DNA of 64,000 nt from Atrichornis clamosus (taxonomy: Eukaryota > Chordata > Aves > Passeriformes > Menuridae), in assembly GCA_013400975.1 (NCBI GenBank), contig WBMZ01009020.1, positions 20,492 through 84,491 of the forward strand, read 5' to 3'. A program made the translations under genes and the position numbers. The notes beneath the pieces are model-generated. The model made no database searches and was not told the DNA's origin. It saw only the letters and a list, made by a program, of their open reading frames with translations. Shown piece after piece: positions 24,675 through 37,100 of this stretch. Numbering within the stretch: the first letter of the stretch is position 1; each line of letters opens with the position of its first letter.

Positions 24675-26273
24675 GAGCTCCAAACGGACGTTTATTAAAT
24701 TAGAACGAACACGAAAAGTACCGGCACGGCCTTCGCGGCCTCGCTGGGATACGGCAAGAGGAGTAGCCCCGGTGACCTGGGGGCGAGGGGGAGTCCCGGA
24801 GCCCAGGGCGGGGGGGGGCAGCGGCCCCCAGTGTTTGGAGGGTTCAGATCCCCGGGTATGGGAGGGTTCAGATCCCGGCTTGGTGGTTCAGGGCCTCGGC
24901 TGTGCGGGGAACAGCCCCCGGTGTGTGTATGCGGGGGGTTTCAGGCCCCCACCCAGCGCAGCAGGGCCGGAGCCCCTCGGCCGCCCCCGGGCAGAAGGGA
25001 GCAGGACCTCGTCCCCACACTTCCTCCCATCCTGCCCATCCGCGCACCGAGGCCCCAAGGTGTGAGGGTGTGGGGGCCTATCCTCGTCTTCCTCCCCTCT
25101 GACAGAGAGGGGCTGGGGCTCCCCACAGCCTGGGCTGGCAGGGCGAGCCTTGCAGAGACCCCCAGAGAGCAGAGGCTGCTACACAGGCGGGGGACGTGCA
25201 AGCTTGTTTTACCGTCACCCCTGCTGCTCTCACCACCCTGGTCTGGATTACCCCCAATCCCTCTCCTAAGAATCCAGCCCAGCTCCCAGAGTCCCAGGGA
25301 CTAAGGTAGGGCTCCTGCCCACCCTGCAGAACCTGATCAAGCTGCCAGCAGACCCCTGCCCAAAGGTGCCTCCTGTATGGGATTCACCCCACACCTGCAG
25401 ACAGTGCAAGGTTCCTTTTTCTTTTTTTTTTTGGCAATCTTCTCAGATCCACAGCACACGTGCTCTGGAGGCTCTTGCCCAGAGGGCTATCCCCATATTC
25501 CTGCAAAGAGCCCCAGGTCCCCATCCACGTGACAGCCGTGTCTCTTACCCTCAAGAACCGGGCAGTGGCCACGTTGACAGCCACAGGCCTCTTGGGGTCT
25601 GGCTTGCCCTAAAGGAGTCAGTAGACAACCCCAGGCCTCCCCAAGTTGATTGGAAAAGGGCTGGCCCTGCAAAGCTGGTGCCCAGCAAGGTTCAGCCTGT
25701 CCCAGGGCTTTTAACAGAGCCCTGGCCTGGGAGCTGCACCCTGGGTGAGCAGTGGGTCACTCTCCATTCCATGGGCTGAGGTGTCCCCGTGCCCTGTCAT
25801 CTCACAATCCCCACAGCCCTGCCTCAACATGGGCAGCCCAGTGCAGGCAGAGTTGTGGGGAAGAACAAGCACAGCACCTCCAATCATCTGCACAAGCCTC
25901 CTCTCTGCTCCCAGAAACAATAAATACTAATAAATACAAACTCTTCCACACTTTCTGCCCCCAGTGTGAGTGGTCTAAATCACAGCCCCAGCCCAACTCT
26001 TCACTCCCCACCCACCTCAGCCACAGCCAAGTCTCCAAGCTGGGAGCAGTACCAGCAGAAGGCTTGGGCATGTCCCTGAACTGCCAGGGCTGCTCCTCAG
26101 CCCCTGCCCCTCTTGGTGAAGCCCCCTGGGTGATCCCAGCCCTGCTGCAGGGCGTGGTGTCCATGCTGGTCAGGAGGGTGGGTGATATCTCAAAGCTTGC
26201 TGGCCCTTTACTCATCTCTCCCCAAAGTGCTGGGCTGGAGGCTCCCTAGTGGCCCTGGTGGGGGTGAGGAAGG
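24675..26273 (-). other. ATOSB 3' UTR
   Basis: Continuous minus-strand sequence between the ATOSB stop codon and its poly(A) signal. It has no CR1 copy and no conserved coding frame. It contains a short A-tract on the transcribed strand (T run at about 25425-25433 on the plus strand). Two overlapping AATAAA-like motifs near 25919-25930 are on the plus strand and so do not serve this gene. Confidence 0.65.
24691..24696 (-). terminator. ATOSB poly(A) signal
   Basis: TTTATT on the plus strand (AATAAA on the minus strand), about 1.58 kb after the ATOSB stop codon. Cleavage would fall near 24670-24680, about 210 bases before the STOML2 ATG. Confidence 0.75.
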
Positions 26274-29200
26274 TCAGGCCCGGGGTGAGTAGCAGGGGTT
26301 CCTGGGCATCTCTGTGAAGGATTTCAGTTCGTAGGGGATCCCCGAATCCACTTCGATTGACTTGCGGGAAAAAAGCAGCCGGATGTCGTTGTGAAGGTAG
26401 ATCTTCCCCGACTTAGAGCTGTGAAACCTGTGTGGAGACAGGAACAGGACGGAAGAACCTCAGGCTCCAAGGCAAGGGCAGGGCATCCTCAGGGGGAACA
26501 CAATCCCCTTGGATTTCTCTGGCCACTGGTCAAGCTGGCCATGCTCCGGTTGCCTCCAGAAGGACAGAGACAGCTGCCCTTGGGCAAGGTGGCAGATCCA
26601 ACCCCCTCAAAGGACCAGCTGGTCCCTGCTCTTCCCCAGGCCCCTCCTCCTGTCCTGCAGGCTTGGGACACACAGGAGAGGAGCCCACATGACCCTGGGG
26701 CAAGTGTCCATCCATCCTGGCATGCTTTACCTTAGATGCATCAAGTAGCAGAGGACCCTGCGGGGTGGGCTGGTGCCCAGTGGGTTGCGGGGGGCCACGG
26801 TGGACCCCTCCTCCTCCCCCACAGGCACCAGGAAGATGCGATGGCGTAGGAAGGTCATGTGGTTGGCCGGCATATCCTGGAAGTCGTATGTCACCAAGAA
26901 CATCTTCACCACAGTCTTGTTGGGGTTAAATAAGGTCTGGCGGTAGAGGGGTAGGGAGTGAGACTGGGAATGGTGCAGGGATGCATCCACAGGGCAGATA
27001 TGAGGCATCTGGGAGCAGAAGCAGCTGGCCCAAGGATTCAGAAACTCCCACACCAGACCCAGAGGGGCTTAGCCTGAGGGTCACAGGTCAGTTCCTTCCA
27101 CCCACCTTGATGCATGTGCTGCTTTCCCATCATATCTCAGTCCCACTACACATACACACCCTCCTGCCAAAACTCTGTCCCTCCTCACCAACTTCTTCCT
27201 TCCCTGCATCTCTCGTCACCTTGTCTCCGTGCAAGCATCCCAGGTCTGCTGTGCTGTCTCAGTGGCCATGTACCCCCTCTGCACAAGCTTTTTAGTTGTT
27301 GCCCTGCCTAACAAATGTAATGGAACACACCCACCCCAGGGTATGTTCCAGAGCCCACCCAGCCCTGTCCCCACAGGGCTACTGGAGGCCAGGGAACGAC
27401 TCACCACTTGGATGGTTCCAGCTTTGGGGACACTGTAACCCTTCTTTCCCAAGGCCTCCAAGTCAATCACTCCCTGGGGCAAAACAAACAGCATGTGAGA
27501 GAGGGAGAAAGCCTAAGGAGAGCCCACCTAGGAACCAGCACAGGCCTGATGCCCCCTCACTGGCACAAGTCAGCAAGAAGACCCTCAGCTCAGTCCCTCT
27601 CCAAACCAGGGAATTAACAAGCAGCAACAGAGAGGTGGTGACAGAAAGGTGGGTGACAGTGACAACTGAGGCAGCTGGGCCTCTGTACACGTTCTCTTCT
27701 TTCCCTCTTTGCTTTTTGGATTAAAGACTGCTCCTGGCACAGCCAGCCATCCCCACAGTGAGCCAGCCACACTCTGCAGTGAGGGGCTGTCCCCAGGTGC
27801 CTGGTGCCAGGGTACAGCCCCCCTCACCTCCCCCACATCCATGTACCAGGAAAGGCGAGGGCGCGCTGTGTTCGGAGATGTCAAAGTAGGTGACGTCGAC
27901 AGGCAGGGTGACGTGCTGGGGACAGTAGGAGCCACTGGCACCAATCTCTGCCGTGAAACCCTCGATCCTCCCCGACGGTGCAAAGCGCCCTTTCAGGATG
28001 GACTCCTGAGAGGGGAGGGAAGCATTAGGGAACCTCAAACACCAGTCCTACTCCCTGCCTCACTGCTCCAGGTGAAATCGTCCCCATCTCCTCTGCAGAC
28101 AAGTGTCTCCTTGCCCTCACATTTGCACAGACCGCCCATGAGGGGGCCTGGCTGCTCGCTCTGGGACAGACCCATCCTGAGCAGGTGGAATAATACCAGC
28201 CACCAAACAGGAGAAGCAGTGAGAGCACCTTGGCTCAGCCTCACAGCAGCCATCTCAGCAGGTTCCATGGTCTTGGTGCCTTACCCAAGGATCTGCTGGC
28301 TGAGCCATGCTGCTCGTGGGTGGTGGCTGTGTGGCAGCTACTGCATGTCAAGCCTTTTGGGGACAATCAGCCCAGCTGCACACCAGGGCTCCCATCGGGT
28401 TCAGCCTCTCATACCCATTGCCAGCCCAGCACGGAGCCTGGGACCCACCTTCCCCCTGGTGAGTGCTGTTACCTCAAAGTTGCCCAGCAGAGCATGGCTG
28501 ACAGTGGTGGTGGCCCAGGGTGCTGCAGGGGACTTGGTGCCCCTCCGGAGGCTGCCCCGGAGATGTTGCCTTGGAGAGAGGAGAGAAGATTGGTGTTGGA
28601 CTGAAGAGCATGCAGCCCTGGGTTGTTCATGTCCCTGGGAATGTGAATCCCTCTCCACATATCCCGTAGTTTGCTGGAGGTTGAACCTACTTTCCTGCAC
28701 CCCAGGTGAAGGAGAAACCCCCCACAGCCTGTGGTCATGTGGAGGGGAGATGCCTGGGGCAGGGCTGGGAAAATGACTCAACCCAACCTGAACCTCCCAT
28801 GGGGCTGCAGGGTTCTGGGGTGGCCGGGCACCCTGAGCCCCCACGTCCATCCCACAGGGCTGCCAGGACACTCACGATTTGAGGCGCAGCCCAGTCTTCA
28901 GCCTTCTCCCGACTGCAGTGCAATCTGCAGAGCTCTGGGGGGACACAAAATGGAGAACTGTGTCAGGGCAGCAAACAGGGCCTGTGCACCCCTGGGAAGT
29001 GCCACTGCCCCTTGTCCTGCCCCACAGATCCATGAGGGTCCTAGCAGATGGAACAGGCTTCCATCCGTGGGCCTCTGCAGGGGTGGCCAGCAGAGCAGCA
29101 CCAGGACTGGGGTGTCTGGTGGGGACGTGGGGCTGCCCAAACCCCAAAGTGGCTCAGCTGGGGATGAGGGTGTTGGTACCCAAACCGAGGGTACAACTCA

Positions 29201-31611
29201 CGATTCCTGCTTTGCAAGGCATGTCTCAGGAGCAGCCCCAGCGACAAGATACCCCCCTACAGAGCCATGCACTGGCACTCGCTTGCACGTCCCAGGGACT
29301 GGTGACACCTACAAGGAAGCTCCCCGACCAGCCTGGGGAAAGTTCTGTCCCCTGGTGATTCATGCAAAGTCCTCAGCAGTGCCACTGGGCAGAGGGGTGT
29401 GTTGCCCACCTCTGCCCACAGCCAGGATCCTACAGCTGTGGGGTGGGGGGTTAAAGCCAGAGCCACACTGCAGCCTCCTTTTAAAGATGTCCCCTTTTCA
29501 GGGGTTTTCCCTTCTGGAAGCCACACAAAGGGCAGCAAAACACAAAGGGATGATGGAGCTGGCTGGCATGACCGGGTGGGAAAACCCAGGGAAGCTGCTG
29601 GAGGGCTTCACTCTGCAAGGACAGTGGGGGCAGCCGGGCTGGGGGACAGTCATGAAAAAGGCAGGCAAGGATGGAGCTGTGCCCCATGGATGGTGCGTCC
29701 CAGCTCCAAGCAGCAAGGAGCCAGGATAGCTCTGACATCAGTTTCTATGGCTCCCTGTACCATGGGATGCCCCAAAGGAAGGTATGAGCATGCCAGGTCT
29801 GGCATGAGTCTGCTGCAGCCTCAGCTGACAGGACAGGGTGAGGGCAGGGAGCTGGTCAGAAGGGCAGGGTAAGAAAGGAGGAATTGCAGGCAGCTCCTGA
29901 GCTGCCAGGGTGGTTGAAACCTCAGGAGTCTGCCCCATTGCTGAGCCTGTGGCACCCTGGGGACATGCCATGGGAACCTCAGAATTGCAGAAAAGTCAGT
30001 GGCATCTCTGCACACAGCACTGGGCTCCTCGGTCAGAGCATGCCCAGTCCCACTGCCTGCCACCAGACCCTTGCTCTAAGGGACACCATGGTCAAGAGTT
30101 CAAGCCATCCCATACAACTGCCTTGCTCCTCATCAGGCAGGCAGGGGCCAGCTGCTCTTCCCAAGCCAGCTGGTATATCATGGCTTAACATGACAACATC
30201 AGACATCAAGTGAGGCTCCATGACATGAGTCCAGCTCTTGCTGCCATGGGGAGGTTTTCTCCTGTCCAAGCAGGGTTCTCCAGGAGAAAAAGCTGGTTGC
30301 AAGCAGAGGATCCAAGAACTAAAGGATGTCAAGGGCTGGTTAAAACAGACCATGTGTCCCAGTGCTGGCTGTCAGGAGCTGCCTTGCTCACACCAGTGCT
30401 GCAGTACAGGGTCGGGACAGGACACAGAGCCACAGCGGACCACATTGCCCTCAAAAACGGTCTTGAGCTTTGGGTGTCCCCAGGCCATCCCCTGACTCCC
30501 TGCTACAAGCAATACTCACTTTGGCTGCAGGAAGCAGGTGGTTCCAGAAAGGTGCCCCCTTGGCATCAGTGCTGCGGCAGGCTGTGGGCACGGGATGGCG
30601 CGGCAGGACCCTCTTCTTCCTTGCCGGTGGAGACAGGCTCTCATCCTCAGAGCAGGAGTCAGCTGTAACCTCGCCAGCGGGCAGCAGCTTCCTTTTGGCT
30701 GCACACGTGCTGCTGAGCTGGCTGCTCCCACAGGGCGTCACCTCCTGGGAGCTCAGGTTGCTGGGCTCGGGGCTGAGTGCTGCCTGCAGAGGTGGGTGCT
30801 CCTTGCACCCATTGGCCACCGCTGGCCCTTCCGCCTCTCTGCTAGCCCTGCTGTTGTGAGCTGGGCTGCTCCCTGGCTTTTCTCTCTTCCCACCAGAGTC
30901 CAGCTGGGTTGTTTGTGCAATACTGTGCAATTCAAGGTGAAGTACATTGTGGCCACTTGCCAGCTCCCCATTCTCTCCACAGTCTATGGGCTGATCCCCT
31001 GATGAGACACGGCAACTGTCTCTCGTGTGCAAAGTACTGCAAGCAATGTGCTGGGGCCAGGAGGAGGAGGACGAGGACGAGGACGAGGAGGAGGAGGAGC
31101 CATCCTGTGACTTGTCCTCTCTGCTGGCCCTGGGGCTGTGGCTGGGGCTGCCCTCACAGCGGTGCTCCACCACCCGCAGCCCGCTGTGGGAGAAGTGCTG
31201 GGCAGAGCCACAGAGGGACAGCTCCTCAACCAGCAGACCATCCTCAAAGGTATCATCATCATCCAGGGAAGGCTGCCCAGGGCCCCCATCCACCCCCCTG
31301 TCACTCCAGTGAGTTCGTTTGGGATCTCGTCCCCCCTCTGGAGTTCGCTGCTCGGGGTATCCCCTCTTGACAGCTGTCCGGCTGCCTGCCCCCTGCTCCG
31401 TGCTCTCAGAGGAGCTGGAGAGATGGGAGAAGATGGACACCTGGTAAACCTTCTGGCGCTTGATCTCTGTCTCATTGTAGCCCATGAGGATGCTGCGGTG
31501 GGTGCAGCACTGCGAGGAAGGCTCCAAGGGCGTCTCCCCCCTGGGCCGGGACAGGCTGGGGTCTGTGCTGCGCTCCGGGGGCAGAGACGTCTCTGTGTGG
31601 ATGTGCCGCAT
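26274..31611 (-). CDS. ATOSB: Atos homolog B (FAM214B)
   Basis: Atos/FAM214-family nuclear protein; the fly homologue Atossa is a transcriptional regulator. Seven coding exons: 31611-30520, 28934-28876, 28569-28473, 28005-27847, 27473-27405, 26936-26731, 26427-26274; 1836 bases, 611 aa (human 538). The start MRHIHTETSL matches the human N-terminus, and an in-frame TGA precedes the ATG. The first exon (residues 1-364) holds YQVSIFS, the conserved AQHFSHSGLRVVEHR and ACSTLHTRD motifs, an acidic patch (SLDDDDTFEDG) and a run of 13 serines near residue 175. The DUF4210 core begins at LLGNFEESILKGRFAPSG (about residue 409) and continues through GFTAEIGASGSYCPQHV. The C-terminal 'chromosome segregation' domain follows (TLFNPNKTVVKMFLVTYDF, MTFLRHRIFLVPVGEEE, NDIRLLFSRKSIEVDSG) and ends NPCYSPRA. 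The extra length is mostly in the low-complexity first exon. Confidence 0.96.
31061..31099 (-). repeat. Trinucleotide repeat encoding poly-Ser in ATOSB
   Basis: A GAG/GAC trinucleotide run on the plus strand reads as TCC/TCG serine codons on the minus strand and gives 13 consecutive serines in ATOSB. The human protein has no such run at this place, and the tract is likely length-variable. Confidence 0.85.
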
Positions 31612-31791
31612 GGAGCCTCACTTGCCGGGACTCTGAGTGGAGCCGGAGTTACGACAGCCCATGCAGCAGCAGGAGGGGGGCTGTAAAGTGCCACAGGTCA
31701 GGTGCAAGGGCAGGGGGTAGGAGCTGGACCCCCACCTCACTCAGGATCTCTGTGTGAGCCCTCTACTATGAGGTGCTCTGCAGCACAGCAT
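31612..31791 (-). other. ATOSB 5' UTR part of the start-codon exon
   Basis: The ATG exon appears to begin at 31791, after the strong acceptor tttcttttttttccag on the minus strand. A weaker alternative (tttacag) would start it at about 31680. The leader is about 180 bases and carries an in-frame TGA ten codon-scale bases before the start, which fixes the N-terminus. Confidence 0.6.
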
Positions 31792-32769
31792 CTGGAAAAA
31801 AAAGAAAGCAGAAGGATGGAGATGAGCCCAGGATCCCCATCTTCATCCAGACTTCTGGCTGCAAGGGATCTGCTGGGACATGGGCAGCTCCTCATTACAG
31901 CCCCACTTGAACCTCCCTCTCCAGAGACAGGAAGAGGAACCAGGCTGGAGTGGCTTTCTGGGGAAACCCTGCAGCATCACCCACCTGCCGGCTCAGCACT
32001 TCCTTTACAGCTTGGGCAAGGAGAGAAGTCTCCAGACAGGCAGGAGACTACTGGGGACAAGTCTGGGCAAGCGGGGAGGAAAAGGCCTGCCCTCTGCCAG
32101 GGACTTGTCATGCTTGTGCTGCTGTGGAGCACTGGCGTCAGGCAGGTCAGACCAGTCCCAGGGGTCAGGCCTGTAATCACCCCTTTGGGCAACAGCAGCA
32201 GCACCTCCCAGCACTGGCCAAGACAATCTGTCCTGGCCATGTGCACTGAATGAGGCAGGGCTGGTGCCAGCCCCACGGGAAGGACAGGAAGCTGGCCCAA
32301 TATCCCTGTTACCTCTGCCAGCTTGGACCAGGCACCTTTAGCACCTCAATCAGCAGCTGGGTGTAACCAGGGCCACCATCCACCCTCTCCTGCCAGCCCC
32401 ACAGGCCTGACCTCCCTTGTGCTGCGTGATGCCTTGCTATTGATTTTCAGCCCAGCTTGAGAGCTGTGAAAATACTGTCCACACGCTGGTTTTTTTTATG
32501 GCATGAAAAATACTGAAATGGCTGCAAGAGCTGACGAGATGCAGGAAAAAAGCCACTGGCAGACTGAGGACAAACTGCCCATGCCTGGCAGCTCTGCCTT
32601 TTGCCTGGCCTTGCATCTCCAGAAGGAGCAAGGCCTTAGGGGAAAGTGAGCAATAGGGAAATTGGTTCTCCAAGTGGATCAAAGCTGTCTGGACAGCAAG
32701 GTTGCCAGTAGTATTTTGACCCTGTTATGATGGGAAAATGACAGGCCAAGGTAGTTGAGACCAGGAACT

Positions 32770-33338
32770 TTGTTTAAAAGGAGTGATAAAAGCTATAACG
32801 ATTCGCCAGGGTATGACTGGTGGGAAAGCAGCTTGGCAGAAAAGGCCCTGGGGGTCCTGGTGGGCACCAAGTTGACCACTAGCCAGCAATGTGCCCTTGC
32901 AGCAAAAAAAAACTGTCCAAGGCTGCACCAGGCACAGCATTGCCAGCAGGTTGAGGGAACTGATCCTCCCTCCCTGCTCAGCACAGGTGAGGCCACACCT
33001 GAGAGAGTGCAACAAAGGGATACTAAGAAAAATTTAAGGAACTGGAGCATCTGTCCTATGAGGAAAGGCTGGGAGGGCTGAGACTGTTCAGCCTGGAGAA
33101 CAGAAGGCTCAGGGGGATCTTATCAAGGTATATATATTAGAGGTTCCCTCTGAGTATCAGGAAGCACCATTTTTTTTTTTTACTGTGACCAAGCCCTGTA
33201 ACCAGTTACTTAGAGGTTGTGGAGTCTTCATCCCTGGAGATATTCAGAAGTCATCTGGACACAGTCCTGGGCAATGGCTCTAGGTGGGTTTGGACCAGAT
33301 AACCTCCAGATACCCTTGCTAACCTCAGCCCTCTCTGT
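32770..33338 (+). mobile_element. CR1 LINE fragment upstream of ATOSB coding exons
   Basis: A plus-oriented CR1 copy with 'gaggaaaggctgggagggct' and 'tcatccctggagatattcag'. It lies antisense in the 5' intron of ATOSB and ends about 45 bases from the donor of the exon at 33385-33586. It carries an internal T-run at 33172-33181. Confidence 0.88.
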
Positions 33339-33384
33339 GTAGCCCACAACACTGCAGCCTGTCCTGGCTGCCCCCCACACTCAC

Positions 33385-33586
33385 CCCTGTGCAGCAGGAC
33401 CCTGCTTTGCTCCAGATTAGCCTCCCTGTCCCGCAGCAGGCGGTCGTTGGCACAATTAGCTGAGGACACCTGCCAGTCAGGCACCCCCCAGAAGCGGCGT
33501 GGCTGCCGTGGAATGGCTCCCACCATCACGGTGTGCCTCCGAACCTCTGCGGCGTCCTCTCCAGCTCTTCAGTGTCCACAGTGCCT
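33385..33586 (-). other. Splice-flanked exon with an ATG: probable ATOSB 5' UTR exon or orphan tektin-2-like first exon
   Basis: On the minus strand, acceptor tttccttcccctcag and donor G|gtgagt bound 202 bases. An ATG at 33526 opens MVGAIPRQPRRFWGVPDW and stays open to the donor (47 residues). If the exon is spliced to the ATOSB exon at 31791, the frame stops after eight more codons, which would make it an upstream ORF of about 55 codons. The peptide also resembles the start of tektin-2: M, eight residues, RRF, then PDW two or three residues later. No further tektin exon is found on this strand, so either the likeness is chance or only a relic remains. Splice signals are clear; function is not. 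Confidence 0.45.
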
Positions 33587-34188
33587 CTGAGGGGAAGGAA
33601 AGAGAGAGGTGCACGGCTGGGGTGATCCAGATGCTTCCTGAGAAAAGGGCAGAATGGTACTGCCTGTCTGCAGTGTCACACAGGCAGAGAAGGCAGCATT
33701 TAGGCTTGGCCTTTCCCAACCTCCCAAATCAAAGGCCACATACATCTCTGCAACCTCAGGCAGTACTAACACCTTGATTTCCATTTAAACCACAAGTATT
33801 TTAAGCTGAGCTGTGAACTCCCATACCTGGCTTGAATTTTACATCCCTTTTGCATGCCTTCCTGTATGAAACCCTGTGCATATGAACAGATTCCTCTTTC
33901 TTTCTGGCAACCATTTCATGCCTTGCTTTTCAAGACACTGCAGCAACCTCTGAGCCTCCAGCTAGCTCCTGGTCTCATGTTCACCTCCTCCCCCTTCCAC
34001 CCACAGCACAGGACACTTTCTGGTCCTACAGATAAGGAGAAGAGCTTGGAATTGTTTTCTTCCAATAAGAGATGCCTGTCAGGGAAGGCAGAAAAGAGGA
34101 GCCTGACAGCCCTGAGCCATGATGGCCCCCCACCAGTTTTCCCCAGCACAAAGACAGCAATTCTTTCATGTGCACAGCACTCACCTGC

Positions 34189-37100
34189 TCAGATGTTCCC
34201 TTGATGCACAATGGAGATTTGCAGATGCAACACAGCTCCCCTACCGTCATAATCCACGGGCAGTGCAGCTTTGATGCCTGCAAGAGGGCACGGAGGAGAG
34301 TCAGCTCAGGCTGCAGCTCACGGTGCAACACCTTCCCTTGGTCATCTCCTCCCTCAGCACCTCTGTGGCAGAGGGAGCTCAAGGGCTTTGCCACATCCAG
34401 ATGAAGGAGGAAATGGTGCCTATCCCTGGGGACCATGTCCTCCCCACCTGCCTGCACATTCATTCCTCAAATGGGGACTCACTGAAGCACCCATCCAGAG
34501 GGAAGTCATCATCTGGGCACCCCAAGCCAGCAGCGACTACTGCTCTGAAGGCTGGAAACAGCAGAGCCAGGCAGCTGAACTAAAACCCAAATGGATGCTC
34601 AGAGGCACCAACACTCAAGTGCAATTCCCTTCTGGCATCCTGGTCTGGCAAGTTCTGCATCCCACCAACTTGCATGTGGGAGGCCAGTATCAGCTGTCCT
34701 TGCTGCCTCACCTCACCTGCCCCAGGAAACAGGCTGTTCTTTCATTACATTTCCAATAAAATCTGTAATTACAAGCTGTCACAGCCAGTCCCCGAGAGCA
34801 GGACAGCTCAAAAGCCACCGCCCCTGCTGGGGACAGGCACTGCCAGGAACCAGCCAGAACAGGACCTGCTGAGATACAACACAACAGCACGCAAGGAGGA
34901 CTTGCAGCAGGGCAAATCAATGCTGCAGCATAATAAACCATGGGTCCAAAACCTCATCAAACACTTTTTGTAGAGATCAGCTCCTCCTGGCACCCCACAT
35001 GAGGCCTGCAGCAAAGCAGGTAGGAAGGCAAGTGAATGCCCTCAGTTGTGGGTGGATGCTGAAGTGGTAACATGCTGTGCTCTGCCTGCCTGGAAGGTTG
35101 CTGTTTCCCTCCTCCATCCCTGAGGGAGACTTGTACCATGACTTGTGTGGCACAGTCAACCACTGGGAAGCAAAATCAGCAACCAACAGCAAGAATCAGC
35201 ATGGTGCCATGGAAGAAACTGTGTGTCCATGCCAGAACAAACACAGAGTTTCACCTGCATCCTTTCATTCTCCTTTCCGTGTCCCTCTGAACTCACAGCC
35301 ATTTTCTCCCCAGCAGCAGCTGCCTCTCAGGAGAATGGATCTATCAGGAGAGGCTGACCTGCTGACACCACAAATCCACCCCAGCTGAGCCCTCAACACC
35401 AGTCATCAGGTGCTGCCAGCACCAGCCAGTAGAACACATGCCTAGAACAAGGGGCTGCACCATGTTTTGCCAGCCCAGAAAGTTGTTTAAAGCATTGTGC
35501 TGGAAAATGCCAGCATAATGGTGGGACAGGAAAGTGTCAACCAAAGTGTCTCCCAGTACGCCCTAGGAACTCCTTGATCCTACTGGAGGGGTGCCCATCA
35601 GCATGGATGGGGAGCAGCCGGGGCACAGAACTGCTTCTCACCTTCCTCAAGATGCAAGGTGCTGTGTCCAGGGAGGTTCCCTTGGCAGTGTTTAGCTCTG
35701 TCTCCCAGGGAGTTCCTCCCTGCTGAGAGCCCAGACAGCTTGCAGAGGGCTCAGCGTCCAACAGCACCCACTGGGCGCCCACCGCCTCCCCACAGAGCAG
35801 GACAGCAAAACGGGACCACAGACACCTGGCAGGGACAGGGAGAAGGCACCTGCTCACCTCTCCCTTCTCCCTCCCCATCAGCCAGGCATCGCCAGAGCCC
35901 TCCTTCTGGCCACACAGTGGGACAGAGCCAGGCCCAGGTCCTCACCAGCTCAGCTGAGCAGTACAGGTACCATCCCCTGCATGCAGCACATGGGGCTCCA
36001 TGTGTCCACACCAAGGGTTTGGCCCCTCCTAAGCCCAAGTGGTGCTGGGGTTTTTTTGACAGTGTTTCAGCCTGTGCTGGTGCTCTAAGATAGGACTCAA
36101 AGAGCTTTGCCTCTTGAGGGAAGCCTAGCCAGAGCTCTTCCCACTCTCTGCGCTGCTTCTGCCAAGGCCCCCCTCAGTGCTCAGAAAACAGGTGGGGCCC
36201 TGTGCTTTTGCCAAGATCTCCCAGCACCTGGATCTGGAGCTATGCCAGGCACAGCTTTCCTCTATTTCTGTGCCTCAGGAAGGGCACCACGCTTCAACAC
36301 CCAAGAAATACCCAGTGCCAAAGGACCTGCAAGAGAGGGAGTGTGTCCCAGGCACTGGGGCAGAAACACCGTGTTCCTTGGGGACACCAAGCCACCAGAG
36401 CCTGACGTGGAATAACACAGACAGGCCTGGTGGGGGTGGGTCAGGCACTTGGCTTACCTGCTGGTTCCATTCCTATTAGCACATCCAGGGGGAAACTGGG
36501 ATTAATAGACCATGTTTGGTGGCAACAGAGCAGGATGGCAGGTGAGGAGGGGTCCCTGGCTGGGTGATGCAGCTGTGGTACCACGTGCTGGGCTGCAGCC
36601 TGCAAAAGGATCTGCTGCTGCTTTAGCTGCACTGTGCCAGCCAGAACGGAAGCGGCACGGGTGCAGAGCAGCTCTGCCAGCCAGGGAGGCATCTGTGCCC
36701 GAAGGCACCACACTCGCCCTGTGGGGATCCATGTGGCTTCCCAGAGCAGCAGTGCCAGCCAGTCAGAAGGGACACAGGAGGACAGGAAGCTTTGGCCTGG
36801 GCACTCCTGCCTGGGACAGAGCACCAGCCTGGGGTCTGACAGTGTCAAGAGGAGTCCTTGCACCATTTAGACCACAGAAAACCCCAAACCAACCCCTAAG
36901 TGGCTTTTGCTGCCTTCCTCTCTCCTGGGAAGCACTAAGCAGACATTTGCAGCATCACTGGGGGTGAAGAATGAACCACAGCCAGGAAAGAGAAGGGCCA
37001 TCATTACAAGAGGGCAAATAATCATTCTTAGAACAAGCAGAGCACAAGGCAAGAGAAGAGGCAACAGAAACTGCTGGAAACAGACTGTCTGGAGGATAAA

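Noticed and set aside
23743..25065. A 440-codon open frame on the plus strand
   Set aside because: It runs through the C-rich minisatellite, the STOML2 CpG island and the ATOSB 3' UTR. It is stop-poor because of composition, is Pro/Ser/His-rich, and is antisense to two real genes.
25919..25930. AATAAA motifs within the ATOSB 3' UTR
   Set aside because: They are on the plus strand, whereas ATOSB is transcribed from the minus strand; no plus-strand gene ends here.
30984..31694. A 236-codon minus-strand frame overlapping ATOSB
   Set aside because: This is the shifted frame of the ATOSB first coding exon. The conserved frame is the other one, beginning MRHIHTETSL.
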